Origin: Streptomyces griseoviridis
Lineage (GTDB): Bacteria; Actinomycetota; Actinomycetes; Streptomycetales; Streptomycetaceae
Direction of reading: 5' to 3'
Length of the DNA stretch: 64,000 nucleotides
NCBI RefSeq assembly: GCF_005222485.1
Contig: NZ_CP029078.1
Location: forward strand, 7,441,501 to 7,505,500
The translations under genes were made by a program, and so were the position numbers. The notes under the pieces were generated by a model, which saw only the letters and a program-made list of their open reading frames with translations, did no database searches and was not told the origin of the DNA. Below are positions 1-7,344 of this stretch, piece by piece (positions within the stretch are counted from its first letter, which is position 1; every line of letters starts with the position of its first letter).

Positions 1-800
1 GGCTGCGAGGACAGCGTCAGCCCGAAGGTGCCCGTCTTCCCCTGCTGGACGCCGAGTTGGGTCGGTGAGGCGACCAGCGCGGGCCCGGAGGCCACGGTGA
101 TGCCGACCGGCGTGGAGGAGGCGGACGCGCCCAGGCTGTCGTACGCCTTCGCCACCAGAGAATGACTGCCCACGGTCAAGCCAGTGGCGGAGAACGTGTA
201 GGGCGAGGTGGTGTCGGTGCCGAGCAGCGTCGTGTCGTCGTAGAACTCGACCTTGCTGATGGTGGCGTTGTCGGCCGCTGCCGCGGTGGCCGCGAGCGGG
301 ACCGCCTGGCCCTGCGAGTAGGTCGCGCCGGCCGTCGGGCTGGTCAGCACCGTCAGCGGCGGCTGGTGGGCGCCCGCGCAGGTGGTGCCGTTGACCGCGA
401 ACGAGGCCGGCGCGGCGTTGCTGCCGCTGTAGGTGAACTGCGCACCCGTCGAGACGGCGGCGCCGGCCGCGACCGTCGCGTTGTAGGAGGCGTTCTGCAC
501 GGTGACCGACTGGCCGGACTGGGACCAGGTCCCGTTCCAGCCGCTGGTCAGCTTCTGGTTGCCCGCGTAGGAGTACGTGAGCGTCCAGCCGTTGATGGCG
601 TCGGTGCCGCGGTTGGTGAGCGTCAGATCCGCGGTGAAACCGGAGCCCCAGTCGTTCGTCTTGTAGTCGACGCTGCACTGAAGTGCCGCCGCCTGCGCGG
701 GAGTCGTACCGGTGCCGAGCATGGTGAGGGGAAGGGCCAGAGCGGCGACGACTGCTGTCCACAGTCGCCGGCGGGTGCGGCGTCTCCTGCTGGGGTGCAT
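1..800 (-). CDS. secreted CBM2 cellulase, probably GH48 reducing-end cellobiohydrolase (N-terminal part only)
   Basis: About 266 residues are in the window; the rest lies beyond base 1. The ATG at 800 opens an Arg-rich n-region, a hydrophobic core and an AQAA-type cleavage site near residue 36. A CBM2 cellulose-binding module follows (about 37-137), ending in the NGTTCAG pattern, with Trp residues in WGSGF, GWTLTYS and SGWNGTWSQSG. Next is a bacterial Ig-like module (about 143-230, VEFYDDTTLLGTDTTSPY), then the start of another Ig-like segment. This order is typical of streptomycete GH48 exocellulases, which usually sit beside CBM2-GH5 and CBM2-GH6 genes as here. The catalytic domain itself is not visible, so GH48 is inferred from architecture and neighbours; GH74 or GH9 remain possible. 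It is divergent from the GH5 gene. Confidence 0.8.
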   Translation of the reverse strand, partial: MHPSRRRRTRRRLWTAVVAALALPLTMLGTGTTPAQAAALQCSVDYKTNDWGSGFTADLTLTNRGTDAINGWTLTYSYAGNQKLTSGWNGTWSQSGQSVTVQNASYNATVAAGAAVSTGAQFTYSGSNAAPASFAVNGTTCAGAHQPPLTVLTSPTAGATYSQGQAVPLAATAAAADNATISKVEFYDDTTLLGTDTTSPYTFSATGLTVGSHSLVAKAYDSLGASASSTPVGITVASGPALVASPTQLGVQQGKTGTFGLTLSSQ

Positions 801-866
801 GTGCTGGTTCCTCCTTGCGGCTCCGAAAGGGGGGTGGGGGTCGAGCAGCAACAAGCCTTGAACCAG

Positions 867-880
867 TGGGAGCGCTCCCA
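867..880. promoter_or_regulatory. CebR-type operator, perfect palindrome
   Basis: TGGGAGCGCTCCCA is a perfect 14-bp palindrome. It matches the box bound by the LacI-family cellobiose repressor CebR in streptomycetes. It lies 67 bp upstream of the GH48-like start (minus) and about 190 bp upstream of the GH5 start (plus), so it may serve the divergent promoters. The match is seen directly; the repressor is inferred. Confidence 0.85.
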
Positions 881-1008
881 TAGTGAAGACGGGGCCCGAA
901 GCGGTCAAGGTGCTTGAAGAGTCGAAAAGATTCGACGGGTTCCGTTGAGCAAAAGTCAGCACCTCCCCTGTCCTTTGCCGTCACTTGGCGCTAACTTCAT
1001 GGAACCAG

Positions 1009-1022
1009 TGGGAGCGGTTCCA
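1009..1022. promoter_or_regulatory. second, degenerate CebR-like operator
   Basis: TGGGAGCGGTTCCA differs from the perfect CebR box at two of 14 positions and lies 49 bp upstream of the GH5 start. It is nested in a 23-bp inverted repeat (1000-1022) with 7-bp arms TGGAACC and GGTTCCA. The position suits a promoter-overlapping operator for the GH5-GH6 unit. Confidence 0.65.
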
Positions 1023-1070
1023 TCAGTCGACGCGTCCGTCACGACGCGCCTGAGCTGCAAGGAGTCGCTC

Positions 1071-2552
1071 ATGCGACACCCCCCGCGTTCAGTACTTTTA
1101 GCCGTCGGGGCGGCCGTGGGCCTGGTGGCCACCGCGGTCGTCCCGGCGGTCACGGCGCAGGGAGCCACCCCCGCGTGCACGGTGGAGTACTCCGTCACCA
1201 GCCAGTGGGACACCGGCTTCCAGGGCGCCGTGAGGATCACGAACAACAGCGCGGCCGTCAGCAGTTGGAGACTCTCCTTCGACTTCGCCGGCGGTCAGAA
1301 GGTCAGTCAGGGCTGGAACGCGACCTGGTCCCAGTCCGGCACGGCGGTCACCGCGGCCAGTGAGAGCTGGAACGGCTCACTGGGCACCGGGGCGAGCGTC
1401 AGCGCCGGGTTCCTCGCCACCTCCTCGGGGAGCAACGCGGTACCGGCCGCCTTCAAGCTCAACGGCACCACCTGCAACGTCGACACGGACCCGACGACCC
1501 CGCCGACCGACCCGACGACACCCCCGACCGACCCGGGGACGGCGCCCGCCCTGCACGTGTCAGGCAACAGAATCGTGGACGCGGGCGGAGCCGACCGGCG
1601 GCTGCTCGGCGTGAACCGCTCCGGCGGCGAGTTCATGTGCGTGCAGGGGTACGGCATCTGGGACGGCCCGGTGGACGACGCGGCCGTCAAGGCGATCGCC
1701 GACTGGAAGGTCAACACCGTCCGGATCCCGCTCAACGAGGAGTGCTGGCTGGGCCTTTCCAACATCAAGCCGGAGTACGCCGGCGCCAACTACATCAACG
1801 CGGTCAAGGCCCTGGTGGCCCGCGTCGAGGCGCACGGCATGACGCCGGTCGTCGAACTGCACTGGACCTACGGCCAGTACACCGGCAACTCGGCGGGCTG
1901 CTCCGACGTGCACGCCACCTGCCAGAAGCCGATGCCCGACCGGCAGTACGCGCCGTCCTTCTGGACGTCGGTCGCCAACACCTTCAAAGCCGACCAGGCC
2001 GTCGCCTTCGACCTGTTCAACGAGCCCTACCCGGACCGCGCGACCAGCACGACCGCCCAGGCGTGGCAGTGCTGGCTAGACGGCGGCACCTGCCCCGGCA
2101 TCTCCTACCCGGTGGCCGGCATGCAGGAGCTGGTGAACGCGGTGCGCGGCACCGGCGCCAAGAACCTCGTCCTGGCCGGCGGCCTCGCCTACTCCAACGA
2201 CCTCAGCCAGTGGCTGGCCCACAAGCCCACCGACCCGACCGGCAATCTCGCCGCCGCGTTCCACGTGTACAACTTCAACACCTGCGCGAGCGCAAGCTGT
2301 TGGACCAGCACGCTGGCCCCGGTCGCGGCCCAGGTGCCGCTGGTGGCCGGTGAGATCGGTGAGAACACCTGCACGCACGCCTTCGTCGACCAGGTCATGA
2401 AGTGGTTCGACGACCGGGGCCTGTCCTATCTGGGCTGGACCTGGAACACCTGGGACTGCTCCTCGGGTCCCTCGCTCATCTCCGCCTACGACGGGACTCC
2501 CACGTCGTACGGCGTGGGGCTGCGTGACCATCTGCGCGCCCTGAACGGATAA
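1071..2552 (+). CDS. secreted CBM2-GH5 cellulase (endoglucanase)
   Basis: The protein has 493 residues. The ATG at 1071 is chosen because AAGGAG (1059-1064) precedes it and the signal peptide begins there (MRHPPRS, cleavage near AQGA around residue 32). A CBM2 follows (about 35-135), then a Pro/Thr/Asp linker (TDPTTPPTDP repeats), then a GH5 catalytic domain (about 160-490). The GH5 acid/base is probably Glu318 in FDLFNEPYPD and the nucleophile probably Glu428 in VAGEIGEN. The enzyme should cut beta-1,4-glucan outside the cell. Leu10 is encoded by TTA (1098-1100), so translation should depend on the bldA tRNA. The GH6 gene follows after 48 bp, probably in one transcript. Two CebR-like boxes lie upstream. 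Confidence 0.93.
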   Translation: MRHPPRSVLLAVGAAVGLVATAVVPAVTAQGATPACTVEYSVTSQWDTGFQGAVRITNNSAAVSSWRLSFDFAGGQKVSQGWNATWSQSGTAVTAASESWNGSLGTGASVSAGFLATSSGSNAVPAAFKLNGTTCNVDTDPTTPPTDPTTPPTDPGTAPALHVSGNRIVDAGGADRRLLGVNRSGGEFMCVQGYGIWDGPVDDAAVKAIADWKVNTVRIPLNEECWLGLSNIKPEYAGANYINAVKALVARVEAHGMTPVVELHWTYGQYTGNSAGCSDVHATCQKPMPDRQYAPSFWTSVANTFKADQAVAFDLFNEPYPDRATSTTAQAWQCWLDGGTCPGISYPVAGMQELVNAVRGTGAKNLVLAGGLAYSNDLSQWLAHKPTDPTGNLAAAFHVYNFNTCASASCWTSTLAPVAAQVPLVAGEIGENTCTHAFVDQVMKWFDDRGLSYLGWTWNTWDCSSGPSLISAYDGTPTSYGVGLRDHLRALNG

Positions 2553-2600
2553 CCGACCGCAACGGACAACCACCCGCAACGGATTAGGGAACCCGCACTC

Positions 2601-4322
2601 ATGAGCCGTACGAGAACAGCGATACTCGCCGCCCTGGCGCTGGTCGCCGGGGCCACCGGGACGGCAGCCGCCGTCGTCCCCGGTGACGCCGGGATCACCG
2701 CCGCCGCCTGCACCGTGGACTACAAGGTGCAGAACCAGTGGGACAGCGGCTTCACCGCCAGTGTGACCATCACCAACAACAGTGCCGCCAAGAGCAGTTG
2801 GTCGGCGTCCTGGGCGTACGCAGGCAACCAGAAGGTCACCAGCTTCTGGAGCTCCAAGATCACCCAGAGCGGGACGGCCGTCACCGCCGCCAACGAGAGC
2901 TACAACGGCACGCTGGCGACCGGCGGTTCGGTCAGCTTCGGCTTCAACGCCTCGTACAGCGGCACCAACGCGACGCCGACCACATTCAAGCTGGACGGCG
3001 TCACCTGCAACGTCGACGGCGGCGGTGGTCCCACCGACCCGACGGACCCGACCGACCCGGGCACCCCGTCCGGGAAGGTCGACAACCCCTACGCCGGCGC
3101 CAAGGTCTACGTGAACCCCGAGTGGTCGGCGAAGGCCGCCGCCGAACCGGGCGGCACCCGCGTCTCCAACCAGCCCACCGGCGTCTGGCTCGACCGCATC
3201 GCCGCGATCAACGGCGTCAACGGCGGCATGGGCCTGCGCCAGCACCTCGACGCGGCCCTGGCCCAGAAGGGCACCGGTGAGGAGGTCGTCCAGCTGGTCG
3301 TCTACGACCTCCCCGGACGCGACTGCTCGGCCCTCGCCTCCAACGGCGAGCTGGGCCCGAGGGAGATCGACAAGTACAAGACGCAGTTCATCGACCCGAT
3401 CGCGGCGATCCTCGCCGACAGCAAGTACAGCTCGCTGCGGATCGTCACCACCATCGAGATCGACTCGCTGCCCAACCTGGTGACCAACACCGGCAGCCGC
3501 GCCACCGCCACGCCCGCCTGCGACACCATGCTGGCCAACGGCAACTACGTGAAGGGCGTCGGCTACGCGCTCAACAAGCTCGGCGCGATCCCGAACGTCT
3601 ACAACTACATCGACGCCGGACACCACGGCTGGATCGGCTGGGACGACAACTTCGGCCCCTCCGCGACCCTGTTCAAGCAGGCCGCGACCAGTGAGGGCGC
3701 GACCGTCGACGACGTGGCCGGCTTCATCACCAACACGGCGAACTACAGCGCGCTGAAGGAGAACAACTTCACCATCAACGACACCGTCAACGGCACCACC
3801 GTGCGCCAGTCCAAGTGGGTGGACTGGAACCGGTACGTGGACGAGCAGTCGTACGCGCAGGCGTTCCGCACCCAGCTGATCTCGGTCGGCTTCAGGTCCG
3901 ACATCGGCATGCTGATCGACACCTCCCGCAACGGCTGGGGCGGCTCCGCACGGCCCGCCGGACCCGGCGCCTCGACCAGCGTGGACACCTACGTCGACGG
4001 CGGCCGCTACGACCGCCGCATCCACATCGGCAACTGGTGCAACCAGTCGGGTGCCGGCCTCGGTGAGCGTCCGAAGGCCAGCCCCGCCACCGGGATCGAC
4101 GCCTACGTCTGGATGAAGCCGCCGGGTGAGTCCGACGGCTCCAGCACCGCCATCTCGAACGACGAGGGCAAGGGCTTCGACCGGATGTGCGACCCGACGT
4201 ACACGGGCAACGCCCGCAACGGCAACAGCCTGTCGGGCGCCCTGCCCAACGCGCCGCTGTCAGGACACTGGTTCTCGGCCCAGTTCCAGCAGCTGATGGC
4301 GAACGCCTACCCGGCGCTGTAG
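2601..4322 (+). CDS. secreted CBM2-GH6 cellobiohydrolase
   Basis: The protein has 573 residues. It opens with a signal peptide (MSRTRTAILAALALVAG), a CBM2 (about 36-135, CTVDYKVQNQWDSGF to TCNVDGG) and a short Thr/Asp/Pro linker. The GH6 domain fills the rest. GH6 hallmarks are YDLPGRDC with Asp241, IEIDSLPN with Asp288 matching the catalytic acid Asp221 of fungal Cel6A, and DAGHHGWIGW. It should release cellobiose from chain ends. Together with the GH48-like and GH5 enzymes it forms the usual synergistic cellulase trio. It lies 48 bp after the GH5 gene and is followed by a strong terminator hairpin, so the GH5-GH6 unit ends here. Confidence 0.94.
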   Translation: MSRTRTAILAALALVAGATGTAAAVVPGDAGITAAACTVDYKVQNQWDSGFTASVTITNNSAAKSSWSASWAYAGNQKVTSFWSSKITQSGTAVTAANESYNGTLATGGSVSFGFNASYSGTNATPTTFKLDGVTCNVDGGGGPTDPTDPTDPGTPSGKVDNPYAGAKVYVNPEWSAKAAAEPGGTRVSNQPTGVWLDRIAAINGVNGGMGLRQHLDAALAQKGTGEEVVQLVVYDLPGRDCSALASNGELGPREIDKYKTQFIDPIAAILADSKYSSLRIVTTIEIDSLPNLVTNTGSRATATPACDTMLANGNYVKGVGYALNKLGAIPNVYNYIDAGHHGWIGWDDNFGPSATLFKQAATSEGATVDDVAGFITNTANYSALKENNFTINDTVNGTTVRQSKWVDWNRYVDEQSYAQAFRTQLISVGFRSDIGMLIDTSRNGWGGSARPAGPGASTSVDTYVDGGRYDRRIHIGNWCNQSGAGLGERPKASPATGIDAYVWMKPPGESDGSSTAISNDEGKGFDRMCDPTYTGNARNGNSLSGALPNAPLSGHWFSAQFQQLMANAYPAL

Positions 4323-4334
4323 TCGCGATGACCC

Positions 4335-4375
4335 GGTCCGCCGGGACCGGCCAGCCAGGCCGGTCCCGGCGGACC
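4335..4375. terminator. strong hairpin terminator after the GH6 gene
   Basis: A perfect 18-bp stem (arms 4335-4352 and 4358-4375, GGTCCGCCGGGACCGGCC and its complement) encloses an AGCCA loop. It starts 12 bp after the GH6 stop. There is no T-tract, which is normal for streptomycete terminators. Confidence 0.85.
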
Positions 4376-4399
4376 GTCGCCGTACTTCTGCGGCGCCGG

Positions 4400-4459
4400 T
4401 TGTGCCGCTGCTTTTGCCGTCGCTTCCGCCGTCGTTTTTGCCGCAGGTTTTGCCGTACC
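4400..4459. repeat. 12-bp degenerate tandem repeat, five units
   Basis: Five in-phase units begin at 4400, 4412, 4424, 4436 and 4448. The consensus is TTTTGCCGTCGC, and TTTTGCCG is kept in three of the five. The array sits between the GH6 terminator and the methyltransferase gene. It is unusually T-rich for this DNA. No function is visible. Confidence 0.7.
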
Positions 4460-4529
4460 GGCAACGTGGCTGGCACGGAAACGGTGTGCCGGTGCAGGCT
4501 GGCCCTCATCCCCGAGGAGAGGCCGGCCC

Positions 4530-5471
4530 ATGGCACACGGACCTGACGCACACCAGCCGCACGAGCCGCACGGCGCGCACGAGGGCCACCGGCCCCGGAG
4601 CGCACCCGCGGGGCATCACCACGACCACACCGACGTCGACTGGGCCGAGATGGCCACCATGCTGGAGACCCAGGCTGAGCTGTTCGCGCCCCTTTACGAG
4701 CGGGCGCTCGGATGGCTCACCGAGCAGCAGAGCGCGCCGGGCCTCGTGGTGGACGCGGGCAGCGGTCCCGGTGTGCTGTCCGGGATGCTCGCCGAGGTGT
4801 TCCCCGGCGCCCGGATCGTCGCGGCCGACGGCTCCGCGCCGCTCCTCGACCGGGCCCGCGCCCGCGCCGACCGGCTCGGCCACGGCGACCGCTTCGACAC
4901 GATCGTCGGTGAACTCCCGGATTCCCTCGACCGGTTGGAGTACCCGGCCGATCTGATCTGGGCCAGCCGCAGCGTGCACCACCTCGCCGACCAGCGGGCC
5001 GCGCTCGCCGCCTTCGCCGACCGGCTCGCCCCCGGCGGCACCCTCGCGGTGATGGAGGGCGGCCTCCCGGCCCGGTTCCTGCCCCGCGACCTCGGCTTCG
5101 GCCGGGCCGGTCTCGAGGCCCGGATGGACGCCATCGAGCAGACCTGGTTCGGGCGGATGCGCGACGACCTGCCCGGCAGCGTCGCCGAGGCCGAGGACTG
5201 GCCGGCCATGATGGCCGCCGCCGGGCTGCGGCCCGCGGGCTCCCGCACCTTCCTGCTCGACCTGCCCGCGCCGGTCTCCGACGCGGCCCGCGCCCATGTC
5301 GCCGCGTCCCTCTCCAGGGCCCGCGACATCTTCGGCGCCGACCTCGACGCCACCGACACCGCGACCCTCGACCGGCTCCTCGACCCGGACGACAAGGCGA
5401 GCGTGCACCACCGCCAGGACCTGTACGTCCTGGCGGCGCACACCGTGCACACCGCGGTCCGCGCGCTCTGA
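4530..5471 (+). CDS. class I SAM-dependent methyltransferase
   Basis: The protein has 313 residues. The ATG at 4530 follows GAGGAGAGG (4513-4521). The N-terminal 35 residues are His/Pro-rich (HQPHEPHGAHEGH and GHHHDH), which may bind metal or simply be a flexible tail. The Rossmann core starts with motif I VVDAGSGPG near residues 73-81, followed by ARIVAADGS (motif II) and DLIWASRSVHHLADQ (motif IV region, near residue 150). This is the pattern of small-molecule methyltransferases of the Methyltransf_25/UbiE type. The substrate cannot be told. It appears monocistronic: the GH6 terminator lies upstream and the chitosanase gene converges downstream. Confidence 0.8.
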   Translation: MAHGPDAHQPHEPHGAHEGHRPRSAPAGHHHDHTDVDWAEMATMLETQAELFAPLYERALGWLTEQQSAPGLVVDAGSGPGVLSGMLAEVFPGARIVAADGSAPLLDRARARADRLGHGDRFDTIVGELPDSLDRLEYPADLIWASRSVHHLADQRAALAAFADRLAPGGTLAVMEGGLPARFLPRDLGFGRAGLEARMDAIEQTWFGRMRDDLPGSVAEAEDWPAMMAAAGLRPAGSRTFLLDLPAPVSDAARAHVAASLSRARDIFGADLDATDTATLDRLLDPDDKASVHHRQDLYVLAAHTVHTAVRAL

Positions 5472-5510
5472 CCGCGGTGGGCGCGGTGCGCCGTCCCGCG
5501 GGTACCGCCG

Positions 5511-6206
5511 TCAGTTGTTCTGCAGGAACTGCTTGGCGAGCTTGTCGCCGAGGGTGACGGCGGCGCTGTGGCTCTCGATCGGGGAGACCTGGTTGTTCTT
5601 GAAGACGATGTACGTCACGCCCGAGTCGGTGCCGCCGGTCTCCGGGTCGGGGTCGATGCCGAGCGCCTGGGCGGTGGCGTAGGAGGCCTCGCCGATGATC
5701 TGGTCGGGTCCGGTGTCGCCGACGACGGCGTACTCGACCTTGTTGTTGTAGATCACGGCGACCACGCCGCCGCCCTTGACGCCGGCGCTCGCGTAGTTCC
5801 AGATGCCGCTGGAACTGGGCACGACGACGTACGGCAGGGTGTCGGCCCGCAGCGGCTTGCCGTCGGACTGGTGGAACGCGGTGTCGTCCTGGTACCAGGG
5901 GTCGGTGCTCTCGCTGCACTTCGCGGTGCGCTGGCCGTCGCAGTCGATGTCCATGTCGGCCTTCCAGAACACGGCGCCGTTCTTGCCGCAGACCGGGACG
6001 GTGGCCGACGTCTCCTCGTCGGTGCGGTACTTGCCGTTCGAGATCTGCTGGCAGGACGTCACCTTGGCGAGCAGGTCGGCCGCGGAGACGGTGCCTTCCT
6101 GGACGGCCGCCGGGCGGCCGGCGCCGGTGGCGTGGGCCGGGAGCACTCCGGCGGCGAGCAGCGCGGCCCCGGAGGCCGCGGCGAGGGTCAGTGTCCGTAT
6201 GCGCAC
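5511..6206 (-). CDS. secreted GH75 chitosanase
   Basis: The protein has 231 residues with a GTG start (6204-6206) and GGAAGG upstream. The signal peptide (MRIRTLTLAAASGAALLAAG) ends near AHA at about residue 27. The mature part resembles fungal-type GH75 chitosanases: GAVFWKADMDIDCDGQ carries the conserved Asp-rich catalytic loop, followed by TLPYVVVP, AVIYNNKVEYAVVGDTGP and IGEASYATAQALGI. It should hydrolyse glucosamine-rich chitosan outside the cell. A palindrome (6237-6253) about 30 bp upstream of the start looks like its operator. It converges with the methyltransferase gene. Confidence 0.85.
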   Translation of the reverse strand: MRIRTLTLAAASGAALLAAGVLPAHATGAGRPAAVQEGTVSAADLLAKVTSCQQISNGKYRTDEETSATVPVCGKNGAVFWKADMDIDCDGQRTAKCSESTDPWYQDDTAFHQSDGKPLRADTLPYVVVPSSSGIWNYASAGVKGGGVVAVIYNNKVEYAVVGDTGPDQIIGEASYATAQALGIDPDPETGGTDSGVTYIVFKNNQVSPIESHSAAVTLGDKLAKQFLQNN

Positions 6207-6236
6207 TGTGGGGGGACCCTTCCGTGAGGACTTCTG

Positions 6237-6253
6237 TTAGGAAACTTTCCTTA
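6237..6253. promoter_or_regulatory. palindromic operator candidate of the chitosanase gene
   Basis: TTAGGAAACTTTCCTTA has 8-bp arms around a central C, with one imperfect pair. It lies 31 bp upstream of the GTG start. The GGAAA-N-TTTCC layout resembles operators described for streptomycete chitosanase genes under the ROK-family repressor CsnR. The palindrome is seen; the repressor is inferred from memory of that family. Confidence 0.6.
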
Positions 6254-6323
6254 CCTGCGGTCTCCACGGTGGCCCTGTCGACGTGTCCGCGTCAACCCTG
6301 TGGGCGGTTCTTCCCCGCGCGCG

Positions 6324-6365
6324 CCGAAGGGCCGCCCGTTCCGCGAGGAACGGCCGGCCCTTCGG
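6324..6365. terminator. hairpin terminator after the aldo/keto reductase gene
   Basis: The 19-bp arms (6324-6342 and 6347-6365, CCGAAGGGCCG at the base) have one mismatch and a GCGA loop. The hairpin starts 22 bp beyond the aldo/keto reductase stop codon on the minus strand and would keep its transcription out of the chitosanase promoter. Confidence 0.8.
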
Positions 6366-6386
6366 TGAACGCGGCCTGCGGCGCGG

Positions 6387-7217
6387 TCAGTTGACCGTCG
6401 ACGGGTGCGAGCCGACGCGACGGCCCTCGTCCAGGGCGCTGATCGCCGCGAGGTCCTCGGAGTCCAGGCTGAAGTCGAAGACGTCGATGTTCTCCTTGAT
6501 CCGCGACGGCGTCACGGACTTCGGGATCACGATGTTCCCGACCTGGAGGTGCCAGCGCACCACCACCTGGGCCGGCGTCCGCTCGTGCTTCTGGGCGATG
6601 GCCACCAGCGCCGGGACCTCCAGGAGGCCCTTGCCCGAACCGAGCGGCGACCAGTCCTCGGTCGCGATGCCGTGCTCGGCGTGCAGTTCCCGCAACTCCC
6701 GCTGCTGGAGCTGCGGGTGCAGCTCGATCTGGTTGACGGCGGGCACCACCGACGTCTCGTCGAGCAGCCGCTTCAGGTGCTCCGGAAGGAAGTTGGAGAC
6801 ACCGATCGCCCGGACGCGGCCGTCGGCGTGCAGCCGCTCGAACGCCTTGTACGTGTCGACGTAGCTGTCCCGGTCCGGAGCCGGCCAGTGGATCAGGTAC
6901 AGATCCACGTACTCGAGACCGAGCTTGGCCAGGGAGGTGTCGAACGCGCGCAGGGTCGAGTCGTACCCCTGGTCGCTGTTCCAGAGCTTGGTGGTGACGA
7001 AGACGTCCTCGCGGGGCAGGCCCGAGGCGGCGATGGCCCGGCCGGTGCCCTCCTCGTTGCCGTAGATCGCCGCGGTGTCGATGCTGCGGTACCCGGACTC
7101 CAGCGCGGTGGCCACGGCCCGCTCCGCCTCGTCGTCCGGAACCTGCCAGACGCCGAAGCCCAACTGGGGCATCTCGACGCCGTTGTTCAGGGTGATCGGG
7201 GGGACCTTGCTGCTCAC
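6387..7217 (-). CDS. aldo/keto reductase (2,5-diketo-gluconate reductase type)
   Basis: The protein has 276 residues. The GTG at 7217 is chosen because AAGGA lies 10 nt upstream and the conserved fold begins at once (VPPITLNNGVEMPQLGFG); an upstream in-frame start at 7271 would add 18 unconserved residues. The AKR tetrad is visible: Asp47 and Tyr52 in SIDTAAIYGNE, Lys77 in VFVTTKLWN, His110 in DLYLIHW. The C-terminal cofactor loop IPKSVTPSRIKENIDVFDF marks an NADPH-using enzyme. It reduces aldehydes or ketones in the cytosol; the substrate is unknown. Confidence 0.9.
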   Translation of the reverse strand: MSSKVPPITLNNGVEMPQLGFGVWQVPDDEAERAVATALESGYRSIDTAAIYGNEEGTGRAIAASGLPREDVFVTTKLWNSDQGYDSTLRAFDTSLAKLGLEYVDLYLIHWPAPDRDSYVDTYKAFERLHADGRVRAIGVSNFLPEHLKRLLDETSVVPAVNQIELHPQLQQRELRELHAEHGIATEDWSPLGSGKGLLEVPALVAIAQKHERTPAQVVVRWHLQVGNIVIPKSVTPSRIKENIDVFDFSLDSEDLAAISALDEGRRVGSHPSTVN

Positions 7218-7344
7218 GGGCTCTTGATCCTTCGGTTGTCGACGGATGTCACTCCCATCGTCAACGATCACGAGCCGTTATGCATTCCTGACCGCGGAAT
7301 CGCCTGGGCCGATGTGACACTCCGCACGGCGGGACCCGACCCCG

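Noticed and set aside
162..917. Plus-strand open frame of 251 codons
   Set aside because: It is antisense to the signal peptide, CBM2 and Ig-like module of the GH48-like gene and is Arg/Gly/Val-rich as expected of a GC-rich shadow.
2076..4025. Minus-strand open frame of 649 codons
   Set aside because: It lies opposite the GH5 and GH6 genes. It is rich in Val/Gly/Asp/Arg without a domain, and the plus-strand genes have clear catalytic motifs.
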